Shown here: positions 47,790 through 62,930 of the stretch, piece by piece
Layout of the letters: the number at the start of each line of letters is the position of its first letter
Position numbering within the stretch: the first letter of the stretch is position 1
Source: Pseudocitrobacter vendiensis
GTDB taxonomy: Bacteria; Pseudomonadota; Gammaproteobacteria; Enterobacterales; Enterobacteriaceae
Direction: 5' to 3'
Assembly: GCF_943590815.1 (NCBI RefSeq)
Contig: NZ_CALSBS010000010.1
Coordinates: 1-64,000 of the forward strand
Length of the DNA stretch: 64,000 bases
Notes under the pieces: model-generated
What the model saw: the letters and a program-made list of their open reading frames with translations, nothing else
The model's database searches: none
Told to the model about the DNA's origin: nothing
Program-made: the position numbers and the translations under genes

Positions 47790-48836
47790 ATGAATAAGAC
47801 CGATGAATTGCGTACTGCTCGTATTGAGAGCCTCGTTACGCCTGCTGAACTTGCTCAGCGTTACCCCGTCTCCCCGGATGTTGCCGCCAGCGTTACCGCT
47901 TCTCGTCAGCGGATTGAAAAGATCCTCAATGGTGAAGATCGTCGTTTGCTGGTGATTGTCGGGCCTTGCTCTATTCACGATCTGGATGCGGCGATGGATT
48001 ATGCGCGTCGTCTGCAAACCCTGCGCGAGAAGCATCAGGGCCAACTGGAAATCGTGATGCGCACCTATTTCGAAAAACCGCGTACCGTTGTTGGCTGGAA
48101 GGGATTGATTTCTGACCCCGACCTGAACGGCAGCTACCGGGTTAACCACGGCATTGAGCTCGCGCGAAAACTGCTGTTACAGGTAAATACTCTCGGCGTG
48201 CCAACCGCGACCGAATTTCTCGATATGGTGACCGGTCAGTTTATCGCCGACCTGATTAGCTGGGGCGCGATTGGCGCACGTACCACCGAGAGCCAAATCC
48301 ACCGCGAAATGGCTTCTGCGCTCTCCTGCCCGGTTGGCTTTAAGAACGGCACTGATGGTAATACGCGTATTGCTGTCGATGCGATCCGGGCCGCGCGCGC
48401 CAGTCATATGTTCCTGTCTCCGGATAAAAACGGCCAGATGACCATCTACCAGACCAGCGGTAACCCCTATGGGCATATCATTATGCGTGGCGGTAAAAAA
48501 CCGAATTACCACGCCGACGATATTGCTGCGGCCTGCGATACGCTGCATCAGTTTGATTTGCCGGAACATCTGGTCGTCGATTTCAGCCACGGCAACTGCC
48601 AGAAGCAACACCGCCGTCAACTGGATGTTTGCGATGATATCTGTCAGCAGATACGCAACGGTTCGACCGCGATCGCCGGTATTATGGCCGAAAGTTTCCT
48701 GCGCGAAGGTGCGCAGAAGATTGTCGCGGATCAGCCGCTCACCTATGGGCAATCCATCACCGATCCTTGCCTGAGCTGGGAAGATACCGAAGTGCTGCTG
48801 GAAAAACTGGCTGCCGCGGTGGCCACTCGCCTTTAG
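47790..48836 (+). CDS. aroH: DAHP synthase, tryptophan-sensitive
   Basis: Condenses phosphoenolpyruvate and erythrose 4-phosphate to 3-deoxy-D-arabino-heptulosonate 7-phosphate, the first step of the shikimate pathway; this isoenzyme is inhibited by Trp. 348 residues, class I type, with the metal-binding Cys60 in IVGPCSIHD and the conserved GARTTESQ, KNGTDGN and VDFSHGN stretches. The assignment to AroH rather than AroF or AroG rests on location after ppsR and the TrpR operator. PpsR and PpsA next door supply its PEP substrate. Confidence 0.95.
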   Translation: MNKTDELRTARIESLVTPAELAQRYPVSPDVAASVTASRQRIEKILNGEDRRLLVIVGPCSIHDLDAAMDYARRLQTLREKHQGQLEIVMRTYFEKPRTVVGWKGLISDPDLNGSYRVNHGIELARKLLLQVNTLGVPTATEFLDMVTGQFIADLISWGAIGARTTESQIHREMASALSCPVGFKNGTDGNTRIAVDAIRAARASHMFLSPDKNGQMTIYQTSGNPYGHIIMRGGKKPNYHADDIAAACDTLHQFDLPEHLVVDFSHGNCQKQHRRQLDVCDDICQQIRNGSTAIAGIMAESFLREGAQKIVADQPLTYGQSITDPCLSWEDTEVLLEKLAAAVATRL

Positions 48837-48930
48837 TTCCCTCCTCCCTGTCGCACCCGCGATGGGGAGTTTCTTATCCCCTCCAGATATCTCTTTTCAC
48901 AAAAAACGGTTGCACACGCTTACTCATTAT

Positions 48931-48945
48931 TGATAATACTTATCA
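48931..48945. promoter_or_regulatory. Fur box upstream of hemP
   Basis: TGATAATACTTATCA is a 7-1-7 Fur motif with one mismatch. It lies 30 bases before the hemP start, which is a known iron-regulated gene. Confidence 0.8.
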
Positions 48946-48975
48946 TTGTTGTTTTTATTACTATTTTACTTTTCT

Positions 48976-49164
48976 ATGACGCTTATGGATGACAACGCAG
49001 AACAGGTTACCGTCAGGGACAATACCCCTCGTCCGCAGGATAACGATCGCCGGGTTAACAGCGAGGTGTTATTAGGTGATGAAGGCCGCGTGGTGATAGA
49101 ACATGAAGGTCAGCAGTATCTGCTGCGCCAGACGCAGGCTGGAAAGCTGATATTGACGAAATAG
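48976..49164 (+). CDS. hemP: Haemin uptake protein HemP
   Basis: A small cytoplasmic protein of 62 residues (YdiE in E. coli) with the family core [34 protein letters not shown]. In other bacteria HemP regulates haem-uptake genes under low iron. The ATG at 48976 gives the family length; a second ATG three codons on is possible. The N-terminal 25 residues are less conserved. A Fur box lies directly upstream. Confidence 0.87.
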   Translation: MTLMDDNAEQVTVRDNTPRPQDNDRRVNSEVLLGDEGRVVIEHEGQQYLLRQTQAGKLILTK

Positions 49165-49176
49165 CGAGTCCATTTT

Positions 49177-49280
49177 TGCCTGATGGCGCTGCGCTTATCA
49201 GGCCTACAAATTCAAGGCATTTAACGGGTACATTTTTACCTTGTGTATTTCCAGGCCAGGCAAGCGCAGCGCCCCCGGCA
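49177..49280. repeat. BIME: two opposed REP units between hemP and selO
   Basis: The first unit (49177-49210) is GCCTGATGGCGCTGCGCTTATC and on; the second (49251-49280) is a REP on the opposite strand (GGCAAGCGCAGCGCCCCCGGC). It is the same pair of types as the BIME at 21443-21520. It fills the gap between the convergent hemP and selO genes. Confidence 0.8.
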
Positions 49281-49286
49281 TGTTGT

Positions 49287-50729
49287 TCAGCTGGAACAAC
49301 TCACTTCCAGCCTTTTACCCCAATCGGGCGGGCGTTGAGCATAATCATCGTCACGATCAACCCACGGGTTTCTCAGGGCTTCGTGCAGTCGATGGAGTTC
49401 CTGATAATCGCCCTTCTCCGCCGTTTCAATGGCCCGCTGCGCCAACCAGTTGCGTAACACCATTGCCGGGTTCACCTGCTTCATCGCCTGTTGCCGTTTC
49501 GCATCGTCGATGCCTTCAGGCTGTATACGGGCCCGATACTGCGCAAACCAGCTATCAAAGGCGGCACGATCGATAAACTCGTCGCGTAACGGGGATGCGG
49601 CGCTTAACTGTTCCGTTTCGCTCAACATACGGAAAGTACGCGTGTAATCACTACCCTCTCGCGCCATAAGTGCAAACAACGCGTTAAGCAGATCGTTATC
49701 GCCCACCTCTTGCGTAAATAACCCCAGTTTCTGACGCATGCGCGCGCCATATTCGGTGAACAATGCAAGCTGGTAGCCATCCAGGGCGTCATTCAGCGTA
49801 TCGACATTGATAAAGGCTGAGAGCGACTGCGCCAGACGTTGCAGGTTCCATAACCCTACCGCCGGCTGATTCTCAAAACTGTAGCGCCCCTGATAATCTG
49901 AATGATTACAAATAAAGCCCGGCTGGTAATCATCAAGAAAGCCAAACGGACCGTAATCAATCGTCAGCCCCAGAATCGACATGTTATCGGTATTCATTAC
50001 GCCATGCGCGAAACCGACCGTTTGCCAGCGCGCGATCATCTGCCCGGTGCGCGTAACCACGTCACGGAACCAGAGTGCATAGCGATCCGCTTCCTGCTGA
50101 AGATGCGGCCAGTGGTGGCGAATAACAAAATCGACCAGTTGCTGGACCTTGTCCATTTCACGACGATAGTAGAAATGCTCAAAGTGGCCGAAGCGAACGT
50201 GACTTTGCGCAATACGCATGAGCATCGCGCCCTGTTCAACGGTTTCACGCTGGATGGGCGTATCACTGGTTACAATGGAAAGCGCACGCGTGGTGGGAAT
50301 ACCGAGATAATGCATCGCTTCCGAGGCCAGGCTTTCACGAAGTGTGGATCGCAACACAGCACGGCCATCGCCCATCCGCGAATACGGGGTTAAGCCTGCA
50401 CCTTTGAGATGCCAGTCCACCGACGTGCCGTCATCCAGTTGCTGTTCACCCAGCAGAATGCCGCGGCCATCGCCCAGTTGCCCCGCCCAGACGCCAAACT
50501 GATGGCCGCTATACACCTGCGCCAGCGGTTTCATTCCGGGGAGCAAGGCTTCTCCGCCCCACACTCCAGCGCCACGTTCAGGCGCAAAGAGAGAGGGTTC
50601 GATCCCGAGTTCATCGGCAAGTGGCGTGTTATGCCATATCAGGCGGGCATTCTGTAGCGGCGTCGGATTGAGGTCGCTGTAAAAACCTGGCAGCTCATCG
50701 CGCCAGCGAGTATTAAAAGACAGGGTCAT
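49287..50729 (-). CDS. selO: Protein adenylyltransferase SelO (YdiU)
   Basis: A pseudokinase-fold enzyme that transfers AMP (AMPylation) or UMP to target proteins, in E. coli during stress. 480 residues; the nucleotide loop GQLGDGRG (85-92) and the metal-binding GVMNTDNMS (243-251) are conserved. The C-terminus SCSS keeps the Cys that is selenocysteine in eukaryotic SelO. The ATG at 50729 has AGGAGG upstream. It lies convergent to hemP, as in E. coli. Confidence 0.94.
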   Translation of the reverse strand: MTLSFNTRWRDELPGFYSDLNPTPLQNARLIWHNTPLADELGIEPSLFAPERGAGVWGGEALLPGMKPLAQVYSGHQFGVWAGQLGDGRGILLGEQQLDDGTSVDWHLKGAGLTPYSRMGDGRAVLRSTLRESLASEAMHYLGIPTTRALSIVTSDTPIQRETVEQGAMLMRIAQSHVRFGHFEHFYYRREMDKVQQLVDFVIRHHWPHLQQEADRYALWFRDVVTRTGQMIARWQTVGFAHGVMNTDNMSILGLTIDYGPFGFLDDYQPGFICNHSDYQGRYSFENQPAVGLWNLQRLAQSLSAFINVDTLNDALDGYQLALFTEYGARMRQKLGLFTQEVGDNDLLNALFALMAREGSDYTRTFRMLSETEQLSAASPLRDEFIDRAAFDSWFAQYRARIQPEGIDDAKRQQAMKQVNPAMVLRNWLAQRAIETAEKGDYQELHRLHEALRNPWVDRDDDYAQRPPDWGKRLEVSCSS

Positions 50730-50790
50730 AGGTCCTCCTGTCTGTAGTGTATGAGTTAATCCTCGTTTACACACCCGGCAATCTGCAGGG

Positions 50791-51504
50791 TTATTCCTGC
50801 ACCAGCGTTAATAATGAGGATTCTGGTACAGCAGGCCATAGCTCACCCAGCATGCCGCTGAAACCAAAAGGTAATACACGTTCACGCGCGGATTCCGTAT
50901 TAATCCCCGCAATCATGATGCTTTGGCAATAGGGTTGAATTTGGGTGGTGATGGCGCGAATAAAGGGCTCGAAGGATGCAGAAGACAGTTGTCGCTGAAC
51001 AAACTGACGATCGATTACAATCCGCTGAAACAATCCAGCAAACACAGCGCGCGTAGAGGCTTCCCCCGAACCAAAGTTTGCTAACGCCAGCGGGAAGTGT
51101 TTTGCCAGAAGTGTGAGTGGATGCGTATCATCAGGCTGATTGAGCCCTGGGAAGCGTTCGCTCACCACCAGTTCGACAAACGGGTAACGTGAAACCTCGG
51201 CTGCCAGCAATGCATCCGTGAGTAAGGCGTGAACAATCGCAGGTGTAATAGCAAGCCACGCCGTCAGTTGCTGCTGAATAAAAAACAGCTGGCAGGTATT
51301 AAGCAGCGCGAGCTTTTCGCGAAATAGCACTAATTCCTCATCAGACGTCAGTTTCGGCAGGATGAGATTCGTCGGGATACGTACAGAATTCTCTACACCA
51401 ATAAAATGTGCAACGACTTTCAAACCAATCAGTTTGCCATTAGCATGTCGGGCTGGGAGAAATAACAGCTCTGAACGCCATGTACGGTCAAGGGTTACAA
51501 TCAT
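50791..51504 (-). CDS. ydiV: YdiV, EAL-like anti-FlhD4C2 factor
   Basis: A degenerate EAL-domain protein that does not bind c-di-GMP but binds FlhD and represses flagellar gene expression under poor nutrients in Salmonella and E. coli. 237 residues; the catalytic EAL signature is absent (the corresponding strand reads LKVVAHF) and metal-ligand positions have been lost, as expected. It stands alone between nlpC and selO with no clear terminator. Confidence 0.9.
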   Translation of the reverse strand: MIVTLDRTWRSELLFLPARHANGKLIGLKVVAHFIGVENSVRIPTNLILPKLTSDEELVLFREKLALLNTCQLFFIQQQLTAWLAITPAIVHALLTDALLAAEVSRYPFVELVVSERFPGLNQPDDTHPLTLLAKHFPLALANFGSGEASTRAVFAGLFQRIVIDRQFVQRQLSSASFEPFIRAITTQIQPYCQSIMIAGINTESARERVLPFGFSGMLGELWPAVPESSLLTLVQE

Positions 51505-51751
51505 TGCGACAGCCCTTCTCGATAAGTCATTTCAAGGGTCCTGAAGTCACAAAACAATAAATTTAGGTCGATTGATTTTAGTCGGATTGCTTTCATTTTC
51601 CGTTTTATTTTTGCATTCCTTCGCTGGAATGTAATGATTGTAATCGAAAATCATAGATTAATACAATCCATGCCCAGTTAACCCTCAGATTGTTAACAAA
51701 AACAATAATGAGTCGTAATTTGTTTTTTAAATACCATTAATTTAAATACGC
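51505..51751. other. AT-rich spacer upstream of ydiV
   Basis: About 250 AT-rich bases holding the ydiV promoter region and the nlpC 3' end. I see no gene in it. Confidence 0.5.
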
Positions 51752-51774
51752 CGAAGGGGCATCGCGCCCCTTCG
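51752..51774 (-). terminator. Hairpin after nlpC
   Basis: CGAAGGGGC and GCCCCTTCG form a perfect 9-bp stem with loop ATCGC, 12 bases after the nlpC stop. The minus-strand tail GCGTATTTAAATT is a weak U-run. Confidence 0.65.
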
Positions 51775-51785
51775 TCATTTACCCA

Positions 51786-52247
51786 TTAAATCCGCCTGGC
51801 CTGCCAAAACTTCTTGCGCCAGTATACGTTATCTAAAGAGGATCGCGTGACGCCCTGGCTGGTCGATGCATGGATAAACTGGTTATCCGTATCATAGATA
51901 CCAACATGGAGGCCGCTATCCCCTGAGCCGGTCTTGAAGAAAACCAGATCGCCGGGTAGCAGATCGTCTTTATCAATTTCGGTGCCTATCTTCGCCTGCT
52001 GACGCGTTTCGCGCGGTAACTGCATTTCGAATTTATCGCGGAAAGTGGTTAAGACAAACCCGGAACAATCAATTCCACGGCGATTCATCCCACCATAGCG
52101 GTAAGGCGTACCGTGCCAGTTGCGCAACTGATCGTTTAAATTAGCAATTACGGTTATCGAATCAGATAGTCTTGGATTTGGAGGCGGTGCATGGTGACTA
52201 CATCCCGCCAAAAATAAAGCCGCTATAAAAATAATCAAGAATCGCAT
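51786..52247 (-). CDS. nlpC: NlpC, NlpC/P60 family lipoprotein
   Basis: A predicted outer-membrane lipoprotein peptidase of the NlpC/P60 fold that would cut peptidoglycan peptides. 153 residues: lipobox FLAGC with Cys16; catalytic Cys61 in DCSGFV; His114 in LHVGIY and His126 in FIHAST. It is followed downstream by a hairpin. In E. coli it is next to btuD, as here, but is not known to act in cobalamin uptake. Confidence 0.95.
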   Translation of the reverse strand: MRFLIIFIAALFLAGCSHHAPPPNPRLSDSITVIANLNDQLRNWHGTPYRYGGMNRRGIDCSGFVLTTFRDKFEMQLPRETRQQAKIGTEIDKDDLLPGDLVFFKTGSGDSGLHVGIYDTDNQFIHASTSQGVTRSSLDNVYWRKKFWQARRI

Positions 52248-52356
52248 ATCCGGCGAATCCTCTCTTTTTAATTTTCCGATAATTTAGCCCGGTTACTTAT
52301 TCCCTGGCAAGTAAGCAGTGATACTTAATGTTTCGCTATTGTTTTCCAGACCCGTT

Positions 52357-53103
52357 TCACTGCGCAACCAGCATCTGATGGCCCGCAATGTCCAGCCGTT
52401 GGAAAGAAATATTATAGGCGCTAAACAGTAAATCAGGGGTTAATACCTCAGCCGATGTTCCACTGGCGATTGATTGCCCTTTGGATAACAACCACACCCG
52501 ATTAGCATGCCGCAGCGTATGATTGAGATCGTGGCTGCTCATTACTATCGCAATACCGCGAGCACGCAATGTGTCCAGCACACGATCAAGGGCTGCCTGC
52601 TGTGCGACATCGAGGCTGTTCATGGGTTCATCCAGTAGCAGCAGTTGACCATGAGGGTTACCAGATGGATGAATCTGCAGGATAACCGCTGCCAGCCGTA
52701 CGCGCTGCCACTCACCACCGGAAAGCTGATTAACATGACGGCCCAGTTTATCTACCAGGCCCAGCGCTTCCGTTACCTGTGCGCAAAGCGTATGTTCAGT
52801 TTTATCATGCTGATGCAACAGCAGAAAATGCCAGACGGGCATGGCGAATGGCGGCGACTGATGCTGGGAAAGATACGCGCGCTTTTGCGCCAGCTCCAGC
52901 GAGGTCCATTCGTCTAACGGTTTACCGTTTAGCGTGACGGTGCCCTTACCGGAACTTAACCCCGCCATGCGGGTTAACAGCGTACTCTTCCCCGCGCCAT
53001 TCGGCCCCACGAGGTGGATTGTCTCGCCAGCGTGAACCTCTGCGCTAAACTGCGTTAAACGCACTCCCTCACTGACGTTTTGTAGTTGCATCAGCATTGT
53101 CAT
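52357..53103 (-). CDS. btuD: Vitamin B12 import ATP-binding protein
   Basis: ATPase of the BtuCDF cobalamin importer. 248 residues: Walker [10 protein letters not shown] (33-41), signature LSGGEWQR near 127-134, Walker B LLLLDEP near 153-159, and H-loop SSHDLNH. The ATG shares its last bases with the btuE stop (TAATG), so translation is coupled. It belongs with btuC, with btuE between. Confidence 0.95.
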   Translation of the reverse strand: MTMLMQLQNVSEGVRLTQFSAEVHAGETIHLVGPNGAGKSTLLTRMAGLSSGKGTVTLNGKPLDEWTSLELAQKRAYLSQHQSPPFAMPVWHFLLLHQHDKTEHTLCAQVTEALGLVDKLGRHVNQLSGGEWQRVRLAAVILQIHPSGNPHGQLLLLDEPMNSLDVAQQAALDRVLDTLRARGIAIVMSSHDLNHTLRHANRVWLLSKGQSIASGTSAEVLTPDLLFSAYNISFQRLDIAGHQMLVAQ

Positions 53104-53654
53104 TACAGAACCAGTGCTTTCTGAATCGCATTAATCAGAATCGGATCTTCCGGGGTCATATCCGGTGAGAAACGCGCGACGACGCGACCGTCGCGGCCAA
53201 CGAGGAATTTCTCAAAGTTCCACAGAATGTCACCAGGCTGCGCAGGCGCACGACCTTTGCTGGCCATTTTTTCATAAAACTCGCTTCCCTTCGGCGCAAT
53301 GGCTTTTGCCGCGGCGCGCGTTAAGGTCTGATAGAGCGGATGACGCCCTTCACCATTAACCTCGATTTTACTGAACATAGGGAACGTCACGCCGTAGGTG
53401 GTGCGGCAGAACGTTTTAATCTCGTCTTCACTCCCAGGCTCCTGTCCCAGGAACTGGTTGCACGGGAATCCCAGCACCGCAAAGCCTTCATATTCGAGCG
53501 ACGTTTGCAGGCTTTCCAGCTGTTCGTACTGCGGGGTTAATCCGCATTTAGATGCCACATTCACGATCAACAGGACGTTCCCTCTGAAACGTTCCAGGGT
53601 CGTTTTTTCACCATCAATCGTTGTAACTTCAATGTTCAGAATTGCGTTTTCCAT
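53103..53654 (-). CDS. btuE: Thioredoxin/glutathione peroxidase BtuE
   Basis: A non-selenium glutathione-peroxidase-family enzyme that reduces peroxides with thioredoxin as the preferred donor in E. coli; despite its place it is not needed for B12 uptake. 183 residues with the peroxidatic Cys37 in NVASKCGLT, the GFPCNQF motif and WNFEKFLV. The start at MENAILN is 72 codons into the longer frame and matches the family. Confidence 0.95.
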   Translation of the reverse strand: MENAILNIEVTTIDGEKTTLERFRGNVLLIVNVASKCGLTPQYEQLESLQTSLEYEGFAVLGFPCNQFLGQEPGSEDEIKTFCRTTYGVTFPMFSKIEVNGEGRHPLYQTLTRAAAKAIAPKGSEFYEKMASKGRAPAQPGDILWNFEKFLVGRDGRVVARFSPDMTPEDPILINAIQKALVL

Positions 53655-53683
53655 AATATCCTCATTAGCATATGTACTGAACG

Positions 53684-54664
53684 TCAGTGCCCAGAACGCA
53701 ATAATAGCCAGATAAAGACCGGCGCTCCCGTGGTCGCCGTCACAACACCGATAGGAAGTTCGGCCGCCTGAAGCGCCAGCCGCGCAATGATGTCCGCCGC
53801 CAGCAACGTGCTGGCCCCTGCCAGTGCGCAAGCTGGTAGCAGCACCCGATGATCGGTCAGACCGCACAGCCGCAGCATATGCGGTACCACCAGGCCGACA
53901 AAGCCGATTGCGCCCGCCAGCGCCACGCTGACTCCAACCAGCCAGCCGGTGGCAATCACCAACAGTTTACGCCACAGCCAGATGGGGACACCCAGCTGCC
54001 GGGCTGACGTTTCGCCCAGCGCCAGTAAATTTAACGGCTGTGATTGCAGGCAAATCCATGCGATAACAGGAATCAGACCCAGCATCAGCCAGCTCTGTTG
54101 CCAGTCAACGCCGCCGAAGCCGCCCATCATCCAGTACATAAGCTGGCGTAAATCAAAAGACGTAGAGAAGTAAACGGCCCAGGTCATCAGCGCGCTGCAA
54201 ATAATGCCCAGCGCCACCCCGGCTAAGAGTAGTTTACTGGTAGAAAGATGGCGTCTGGCAAAACGCATCAGAATAAAAGTAATAAGCAGCGCCCCGAGAA
54301 TCGCTGACAGGCCGAGCGCCCAGCCGGGTAGCATTCCCTGCCCTAACATCACGGCGGCAATCAGCCCGACGCCTGCACCATTAGAAACCCCCAGCAGGCC
54401 AGGCTCCGCCAGCGGGTTTTCAAACAGCGCCTGCATTACGGCGCCCGACAACGCCAGCGCGGCCCCAACCAAGAGAACCGCAACGGTACGCGGCAGGCGA
54501 ATCTGCCAGATAAAGAGCTTTCCGGTAGCGCTAAACCAGCTGCCAGGTGCAATCCATCGGTCTCCGGCACAGAGGCTTATCGTCAGCGCAACAAGCAGCG
54601 TGAGCGCTAGTATCATAAGCCAGCGCCGATTGCGTCGCTGCTGAAGATGTACGTAGTCCAGCAT
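53684..54664 (-). CDS. btuC: Vitamin B12 import permease
   Basis: Membrane subunit of BtuCDF. 326 residues as in E. coli, with ten membrane helices; hallmarks are [23 protein letters not shown] near 55-77, [18 protein letters not shown] and the L-loop [15 protein letters not shown]. First of btuC-btuE-btuD, read leftward. Confidence 0.95.
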   Translation of the reverse strand: MLDYVHLQQRRNRRWLMILALTLLVALTISLCAGDRWIAPGSWFSATGKLFIWQIRLPRTVAVLLVGAALALSGAVMQALFENPLAEPGLLGVSNGAGVGLIAAVMLGQGMLPGWALGLSAILGALLITFILMRFARRHLSTSKLLLAGVALGIICSALMTWAVYFSTSFDLRQLMYWMMGGFGGVDWQQSWLMLGLIPVIAWICLQSQPLNLLALGETSARQLGVPIWLWRKLLVIATGWLVGVSVALAGAIGFVGLVVPHMLRLCGLTDHRVLLPACALAGASTLLAADIIARLALQAAELPIGVVTATTGAPVFIWLLLRSGH

Positions 54665-54727
54665 AGTAGTCCATGTGCCAGCAAGAGAGGTGTTTGATTT
54701 TACGGTGGTTCCACGTGCGGGAAAAGA

Positions 54728-54752
54728 AAAAAGGCCGCATAGCGGCCTTTTT
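54728..54752. terminator. Terminator after ihfA
   Basis: AAAAGGCCGC-ATA-GCGGCCTTTT with A- and T-runs on both sides, 13 bases past the ihfA stop. It ends the pheMST-ihfA transcript. Confidence 0.9.
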
Positions 54753-54764
54753 GGTTAGTGCAGA

Positions 54765-55064
54765 TTACTCTTCTTTGGGCGTCGCGTTTTCGACACGGCT
54801 TTTTAACTTCTGACCGGGTCTGAAGGTCACCACGCGCCGGGCTGTAATGGGAATATCTTCGCCCGTTTTCGGGTTACGACCCGGGCGTTGATTTTTGTCT
54901 CGCAGGTCAAAATTACCAAAACCGGAAAGTTTAACCTGTTCGCCATTTTCCAGAGCACGACGGATCTCTTCAAAAAACAGCTCAACCAGCTCTTTGGCAT
55001 CCCGCTTGCTAAGCCCAAGCTTATCAAACAGATATTCTGACATTTCAGCTTTTGTAAGCGCCAT
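54765..55064 (-). CDS. ihfA: Integration host factor, alpha subunit
   Basis: A DNA-bending nucleoid protein, active as a heterodimer with IhfB. 99 residues; the beta-arm tip [14 protein letters not shown] includes the Pro that intercalates into DNA. It follows pheT by four bases, with its ribosome binding site inside the pheT end, as in E. coli. Confidence 0.98.
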   Translation of the reverse strand: MALTKAEMSEYLFDKLGLSKRDAKELVELFFEEIRRALENGEQVKLSGFGNFDLRDKNQRPGRNPKTGEDIPITARRVVTFRPGQKLKSRVENATPKEE

Positions 55065-55068
55065 AGGT

Positions 55069-58497
<3,429 letters not shown>

Positions 58498-58519
58498 TTA
58501 ATTTTTGTGCTGCACAAAC

Positions 58520-58544
58520 GAAAAAAGCCTCCACTGGGGAGGCT
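58520..58544 (-). terminator. pheST attenuator terminator
   Basis: On the minus strand AGCCTCC-CCAGT-GGAGGCT followed by six T, between pheM and pheS. This is the attenuator hairpin whose formation depends on ribosome progress in pheM. Confidence 0.88.
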
Positions 58545-58592
58545 TTCAGGCGCTGTTTTTCGTTTCTTCTTTCACGCGCTAGCCTCCTGGTT

Positions 58593-58637
58593 TCAGGTGC
58601 TAAAGTAAAAAAAGAAGCGGAAAATAGCAGCATTCAT
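58593..58637 (-). CDS. pheM: pheST leader peptide
   Basis: A 14-residue peptide, [14 protein letters not shown], identical to E. coli PheM as I recall it and with five Phe. Ribosome stalling at Phe codons when charged tRNA-Phe is scarce prevents the downstream terminator and switches pheST on. Confidence 0.96.
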
Positions 58638-58680
58638 TGCTTGCGTTACCTTGATGCATTTGGTGTTCAGTAAGCCCTTT

Positions 58681-58709
58681 ATTGGAAAGGTAAAACGTGA
58701 AAATGTCAA
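58681..58709 (-). promoter_or_regulatory. pheM promoter
   Basis: A perfect -35 TTGACA (58704-58709), 17 bases, and TCCAAT as -10 (58681-58686), reading into pheM. It ends just before the stop of the inserted upstream gene, so the phe operon keeps its own promoter. Confidence 0.75.
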
Positions 58710-58714
58710 CAGGA

Positions 58715-59518
58715 TTATTGTGCCTGCGTTGGATAAAGCCTCTCCCAACCTGGACCATGCGGTTTACGCAAAGGATGATCATCATCAAAGATGTAAGGTG
58801 CATCGGAAGTGATGGCATTCTTATATATTACCTCCAGTAAGCGCGGTTTAAGCGTCTGGCGATTATACTGGTAGCGAGCGTAATATCCGCCGTCGCCATT
58901 ACCATTTTGCCGAAGGTTTACATAAATTAACGCATTGCGGGTATCAACTAAACGCGCGGAAATACAATAACGTTGTTCACCGCTTTCATGCGCAAAAGGA
59001 ATTAATTTTGCCGTAGCGGGTAAATGGGTCTCGTCATAATCAATAAACAGGCTAAATTCATTGTAAGCTGAGACGTTGCACCACATTTGGATTAAAAAAC
59101 GACCGCGTGATATGGGATGAAAAATGGGTACTGCGCCATAAATACCGGCCTCTGATGTATCGAAATCAGCCATCTCAACACGCCCGCCATATTGCTGTTC
59201 ACCATCAAAATCAGCATCCATAGCCTGAGATAACGCAACGTAATACGCGTTTTCACCATTAAGCATTCCCAGCATCTCTGGTGGCCAGTTCTTAGTCTCC
59301 CTGGATTTTGGGAAAATCACGCTGCGCAGTGCATTGGCGCAACTCTTTTCATAAAGCCGTGGGTGCTCTTTAGATTCTGTGATAAGTCCGCTATCGCTAC
59401 ATTGCTGCACAAAATCGGTTATTGTGGAACGCGGCTGCGGCGAATGTTGCGCAAAAGCGTGACCATACAACATTCCGGCGTAGAGCAGAGTAATTCCATT
59501 TACTAAAAACTTTTGCAT
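58715..59518 (-). CDS. Hypothetical secreted protein inserted between rplT and pheM
   Basis: An unrecognised protein of 267 residues with a signal peptide (LVNGITLLYAGMLYGHAFA, cleavage about residue 23). The mature part has four Cys (QQCSDS, EKSCAN, QMWCNV, QRYCIS), likely two disulfides, and a C-terminal WERLYPTQAQ. It lies between the rplT terminator and the pheM promoter, a gap that in E. coli holds no gene. Its GC is lower than that of the ribosomal-protein genes around it, as for the left-end unknowns. No transport or enzyme motif was seen. Confidence 0.7.
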   Translation of the reverse strand: MQKFLVNGITLLYAGMLYGHAFAQHSPQPRSTITDFVQQCSDSGLITESKEHPRLYEKSCANALRSVIFPKSRETKNWPPEMLGMLNGENAYYVALSQAMDADFDGEQQYGGRVEMADFDTSEAGIYGAVPIFHPISRGRFLIQMWCNVSAYNEFSLFIDYDETHLPATAKLIPFAHESGEQRYCISARLVDTRNALIYVNLRQNGNGDGGYYARYQYNRQTLKPRLLEVIYKNAITSDAPYIFDDDHPLRKPHGPGWERLYPTQAQ

Positions 59519-59535
59519 TTGATGACCTGCTTTGC

Positions 59536-59567
59536 AAAAAAAAGAGGATAAACCTTTCGGCTTATCC
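59536..59567 (-). terminator. rplT terminator
   Basis: On the minus strand GGATAAGCC-GAAA-GGTTTATCC then TCTTTTTTTT, about 30 bases after the rplT stop. Confidence 0.88.
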
Positions 59568-59594
59568 CCCTTTTCTTAACCTGAAGGACTCAGA

Positions 59595-59972
<378 letters not shown>

Positions 59973-60002
59973 CTAATTAAAAAGTTAAAAAACGTTAACG
60001 AC

Positions 60003-60224
<222 letters not shown>

Positions 60225-60291
60225 TTAATAAACGAAACAAAGGCGAATCACCCTGTGAGCCGAGGCCCACAGGAATGATTACTTGATGGCC

Positions 60292-60837
<546 letters not shown>

Positions 60838-62766
60838 TTATTCCTCCAGTTGTTGAAGACTGCGGCTGCGAATCTCTTGTTGCAGCTTCTCGATCACTTC
60901 ATTTACGTCCAGGCTGCCCAGGTCTTTACCGCGGCGGGTGCGAACGGCCACTTTGCCTGCTTCCACCTCTTTATCACCACAGACCAACATATAAGGGACA
61001 CGACGTAAAGTGTGCTCGCGGATTTTAAAGCCAATCTTCTCATTTCTCAAGTCTGCTTTTACACGAATGCCTGCATTTTGTAGTTTACGGGTCAATTCGT
61101 TAACATATTCAGCCTGAGAATCAGTAATATTCATGACGACGACCTGCACTGGCGCGAGCCAGGTTGGGAAGAAGCCAGCGAATTCTTCAGTCAGGATGCC
61201 GATAAAGCGTTCCATCGACCCCAGAATTGCGCGGTGAATCATTACCGGAACCTTGCGTTCGTTGTCTTCGCCTACATAAGAAGCGCTCAGACGAGACGGC
61301 AAGGAGAAGTCCAGCTGTACAGTACCGCACTGCCATGCACGATCGAGGCAGTCATACAGGGTAAATTCAATTTTCGGACCATAGAAAGCGCCTTCACCCA
61401 GTTGATACTCAAACGGGATGTTATTTTCTTCCAGCGCAACCGCTAAGTCCGCCTCAGCACGATCCCACATCTCGTCGCTACCGATACGTTTTTCCGGGCG
61501 AGTGGAGAGTTTGACGACGATTTTCTCGAAGCCAAAGGTGCTGTACATATCGTAGACCATACGAATACAGGCGTTCACTTCATCGCGGATTTGCTCTTCA
61601 GTACAGAAGATATGCGCATCATCCTGAGTGAACCCACGTACACGCATCAGGCCGTGCAGCGCGCCTGACGGCTCGTTACGGTGGCAGCTACCGAATTCTG
61701 CCATACGCAGCGGCAGATCGCGGTAGGATTTCAGACCCTGGTTGAAGATCTGAACGTGGCCTGGGCAGTTCATTGGTTTGATGCAGTATTCACGGTTCTC
61801 AGAAGAGGTGGTGAACATTGCGTCTTTGTAGTTATCCCAGTGGCCGGTTTTTTCCCACAGCACACGGTCCATCATGAACGGACCTTTTACTTCCTGGTAC
61901 TGGTACTCTTTCAGCTTCGAACGAACGAACACTTCCAGTTCACGGAAGATAGTCCAGCCGTCGTTGTGCCAGAAGACCATACCCGGCGCTTCTTCCTGCA
62001 TATGATACAGGTCGAGCTGCTTACCGATTTTACGGTGATCGCGTTTCGCCGCTTCTTCCAGACGTTGCAGATACGCGTTCAGCGCTTTTTTATCTGCCCA
62101 CGCGGTACCGTAGATACGCTGCAACATTTTATTGTCGCTGTCGCCACGCCAGTACGCGCCTGCGGTTTTCATCAGTTTGAAGTGATGGCAGAAACGCATA
62201 TTCGGCACGTGCGGACCGCGGCACATGTCGACGTATTCTTCGTGATGATACAAGCCAGGCTTGTCATCATGCGCAATGTTTTCATCAAGGATGGAAACTT
62301 TGTAGATTTCACCCCGTTTCACGAAAGTTTCGCGGGCTTCATGCCAGCTGACTTTCTTCTTGATGACATCGTAGTTTTTCTCGGCGAGCTCGTGCATACG
62401 TTTTTCGAGCGCGTCGATGTCTTCCTGGGTCAGGGTATGGTCAAGATCAACGTCATAGTAGAAGCCGTTGTCGATAACCGGACCGATCGCCATTTTTGTA
62501 TTCGGCCAGAGCTGCTTAATAGCATGACCGAGCAGGTGCGCGCAGGAGTGACGAATGATCTCCAGCCCTTCTTCATCTTTCGCGGTAATCAAAGAAAGGG
62601 TTACATCGTTTTCAATCACATCAGACGCATCGACCAGTTCACCATTAACGCGACCGGCGATAGTGGCTTTTGCCAGCCCTGGACCGATATCCAGAGCCAC
62701 ATCCATTGGGCTTACTGCGTGGTCGTAATGGCGTTGGCTGCCATCAGGAAGAGTAATTACAGGCAT
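60838..62766 (-). CDS. thrS: Threonyl-tRNA synthetase
   Basis: Class II synthetase, 642 residues: TGS domain (1-60), editing domain (65-224) with [10 protein letters not shown], and a catalytic core with zinc ligands in [15 protein letters not shown] and MIHRAILGS, then the anticodon-binding domain. The stop is three bases before the infC start. Autoregulated through its leader. Confidence 0.98.
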   Translation of the reverse strand: MPVITLPDGSQRHYDHAVSPMDVALDIGPGLAKATIAGRVNGELVDASDVIENDVTLSLITAKDEEGLEIIRHSCAHLLGHAIKQLWPNTKMAIGPVIDNGFYYDVDLDHTLTQEDIDALEKRMHELAEKNYDVIKKKVSWHEARETFVKRGEIYKVSILDENIAHDDKPGLYHHEEYVDMCRGPHVPNMRFCHHFKLMKTAGAYWRGDSDNKMLQRIYGTAWADKKALNAYLQRLEEAAKRDHRKIGKQLDLYHMQEEAPGMVFWHNDGWTIFRELEVFVRSKLKEYQYQEVKGPFMMDRVLWEKTGHWDNYKDAMFTTSSENREYCIKPMNCPGHVQIFNQGLKSYRDLPLRMAEFGSCHRNEPSGALHGLMRVRGFTQDDAHIFCTEEQIRDEVNACIRMVYDMYSTFGFEKIVVKLSTRPEKRIGSDEMWDRAEADLAVALEENNIPFEYQLGEGAFYGPKIEFTLYDCLDRAWQCGTVQLDFSLPSRLSASYVGEDNERKVPVMIHRAILGSMERFIGILTEEFAGFFPTWLAPVQVVVMNITDSQAEYVNELTRKLQNAGIRVKADLRNEKIGFKIREHTLRRVPYMLVCGDKEVEAGKVAVRTRRGKDLGSLDVNEVIEKLQQEIRSRSLQQLEE

Positions 62767-62930
62767 GTTATGTCCTTATTTGCAGTGGTGCCCCACACGA
62801 AAGAGCACATACAAAATTAAATAAATTAACTATATCAGCAAGTTAGATGGCTTTATTTGCTTCACTCTGCAAACTGTGTACATCGGTGTATACAACATCC
62901 AAAATGTACCTACCATCACCTGCTGATAAC
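62767..62930 (-). promoter_or_regulatory. thrS autoregulatory leader (operator)
   Basis: The bases before thrS match the E. coli operator layout. The hairpin at 62788-62808 has GTGC/GCAC at its base and a CGT in its loop that mimics the tRNA-Thr anticodon, and TAAGGA follows as ribosome binding site. ThrRS binds this leader and blocks translation. The outer limit is approximate. Confidence 0.65.

Noticed and set aside
49177-49280. CRISPR array
   Set aside because: The repeats here and at 21443-21520 are pairs of REP palindromes, not regularly spaced direct repeats, and no cas genes are present.
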